From positions 1 to 5,539 of the forward strand of contig DKLU01000272.1 of assembly GCA_002455915.1 (NCBI GenBank): 5,539 nucleotides of DNA, given 5' to 3'. Below the pieces are notes generated by a model, which was not told the origin of the DNA, did no database searches, and worked only from the letters and a program-made list of their open reading frames with translations. This document shows, one piece after another, positions 5,501-5,539 of this stretch; within the stretch, counting starts at the first letter, position 1; each line of letters begins with the position of its first letter. The stretch comes from Chryseobacterium sp. UBA6632 (GTDB taxonomy: Bacteria > Bacteroidota > Bacteroidia > Flavobacteriales > Weeksellaceae). A program made the position numbers and the translations under genes.

Positions 5501-5539
5501 ATGATGGACGACGACTATACTTCACTAAGAAAACATATC
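5501..5539 (+). CDS. Start of a further gene, truncated at the window edge
   Basis: ATG at 5501 opens a frame of 13 codons to the window end (MMDDDYTSLRKHI), preceded by an A/G-rich stretch (AAGATAAAAG) like that before the other starts here. It begins 32 bp after the AraC-family stop on the same strand, so it may belong to the same unit. The LRKHI segment is reminiscent of the N-terminus of some Bacteroidota Crp/Fnr-type regulators, but 13 residues are too few to identify a family. ATG 5504 is an equally possible start. Confidence 0.4.
   Translation, partial: MMDDDYTSLRKHI

Overview
The window looks like the end of a draft contig from an AT-rich member of the Bacteroidota, probably a Flavobacteriia/Weeksellaceae (Chryseobacterium-like) genome. 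This is an inference from the style of the proteins, from the absence of strong Shine-Dalgarno sites, and from promoters that fit the Bacteroidota form TTTG - about 19 nt - TAnnTTTG. The clearest of these lies in front of the tRNA gene. The first 14 bases are not genomic: they match the 3' end of the standard Illumina sequencing adapter.

Left part (15-2317), housekeeping-like. A long minus-strand gene (15-1289, C-terminus lost at the contig end) encodes a conserved soluble protein of unknown function. It is transcribed divergently from a PhnP-like metallo-beta-lactamase-fold hydrolase (1344-2111). Only 54 bp separate the two genes, and the gap contains a perfect palindrome that could serve as a -7 element. 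A tRNA-Leu(CAA) gene follows (2192-2271), with its own consensus promoter and a strong intrinsic terminator.

Middle part (2318-2828), about 510 bp with no convincing gene. It holds three imperfect inverted repeats capable of forming stem-loops, a minus-strand frame broken by stops, and at the right end a weak promoter candidate.

Right part (2829-5539), accessory-like and all on the plus strand. An NmrA-type atypical SDR (NAD(P)-binding protein, 303 aa) is followed 4 nt later by a classical SDR oxidoreductase (245 aa), so the two are almost certainly one transcription unit. After a 74-bp gap comes an AraC-family regulator (303 aa), which probably controls this pair or a linked redox response. 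The first 13 codons of another gene run off the right edge.

I see no CRISPR array, transposase, prophage gene, toxin-antitoxin pair or other defence system. The window does not convincingly contain a new biological system. The points most worth checking are the adapter contamination, the uncharacterised 425+ residue protein, and the structured gene-free stretch between the tRNA and the oxidoreductase-regulator cluster.
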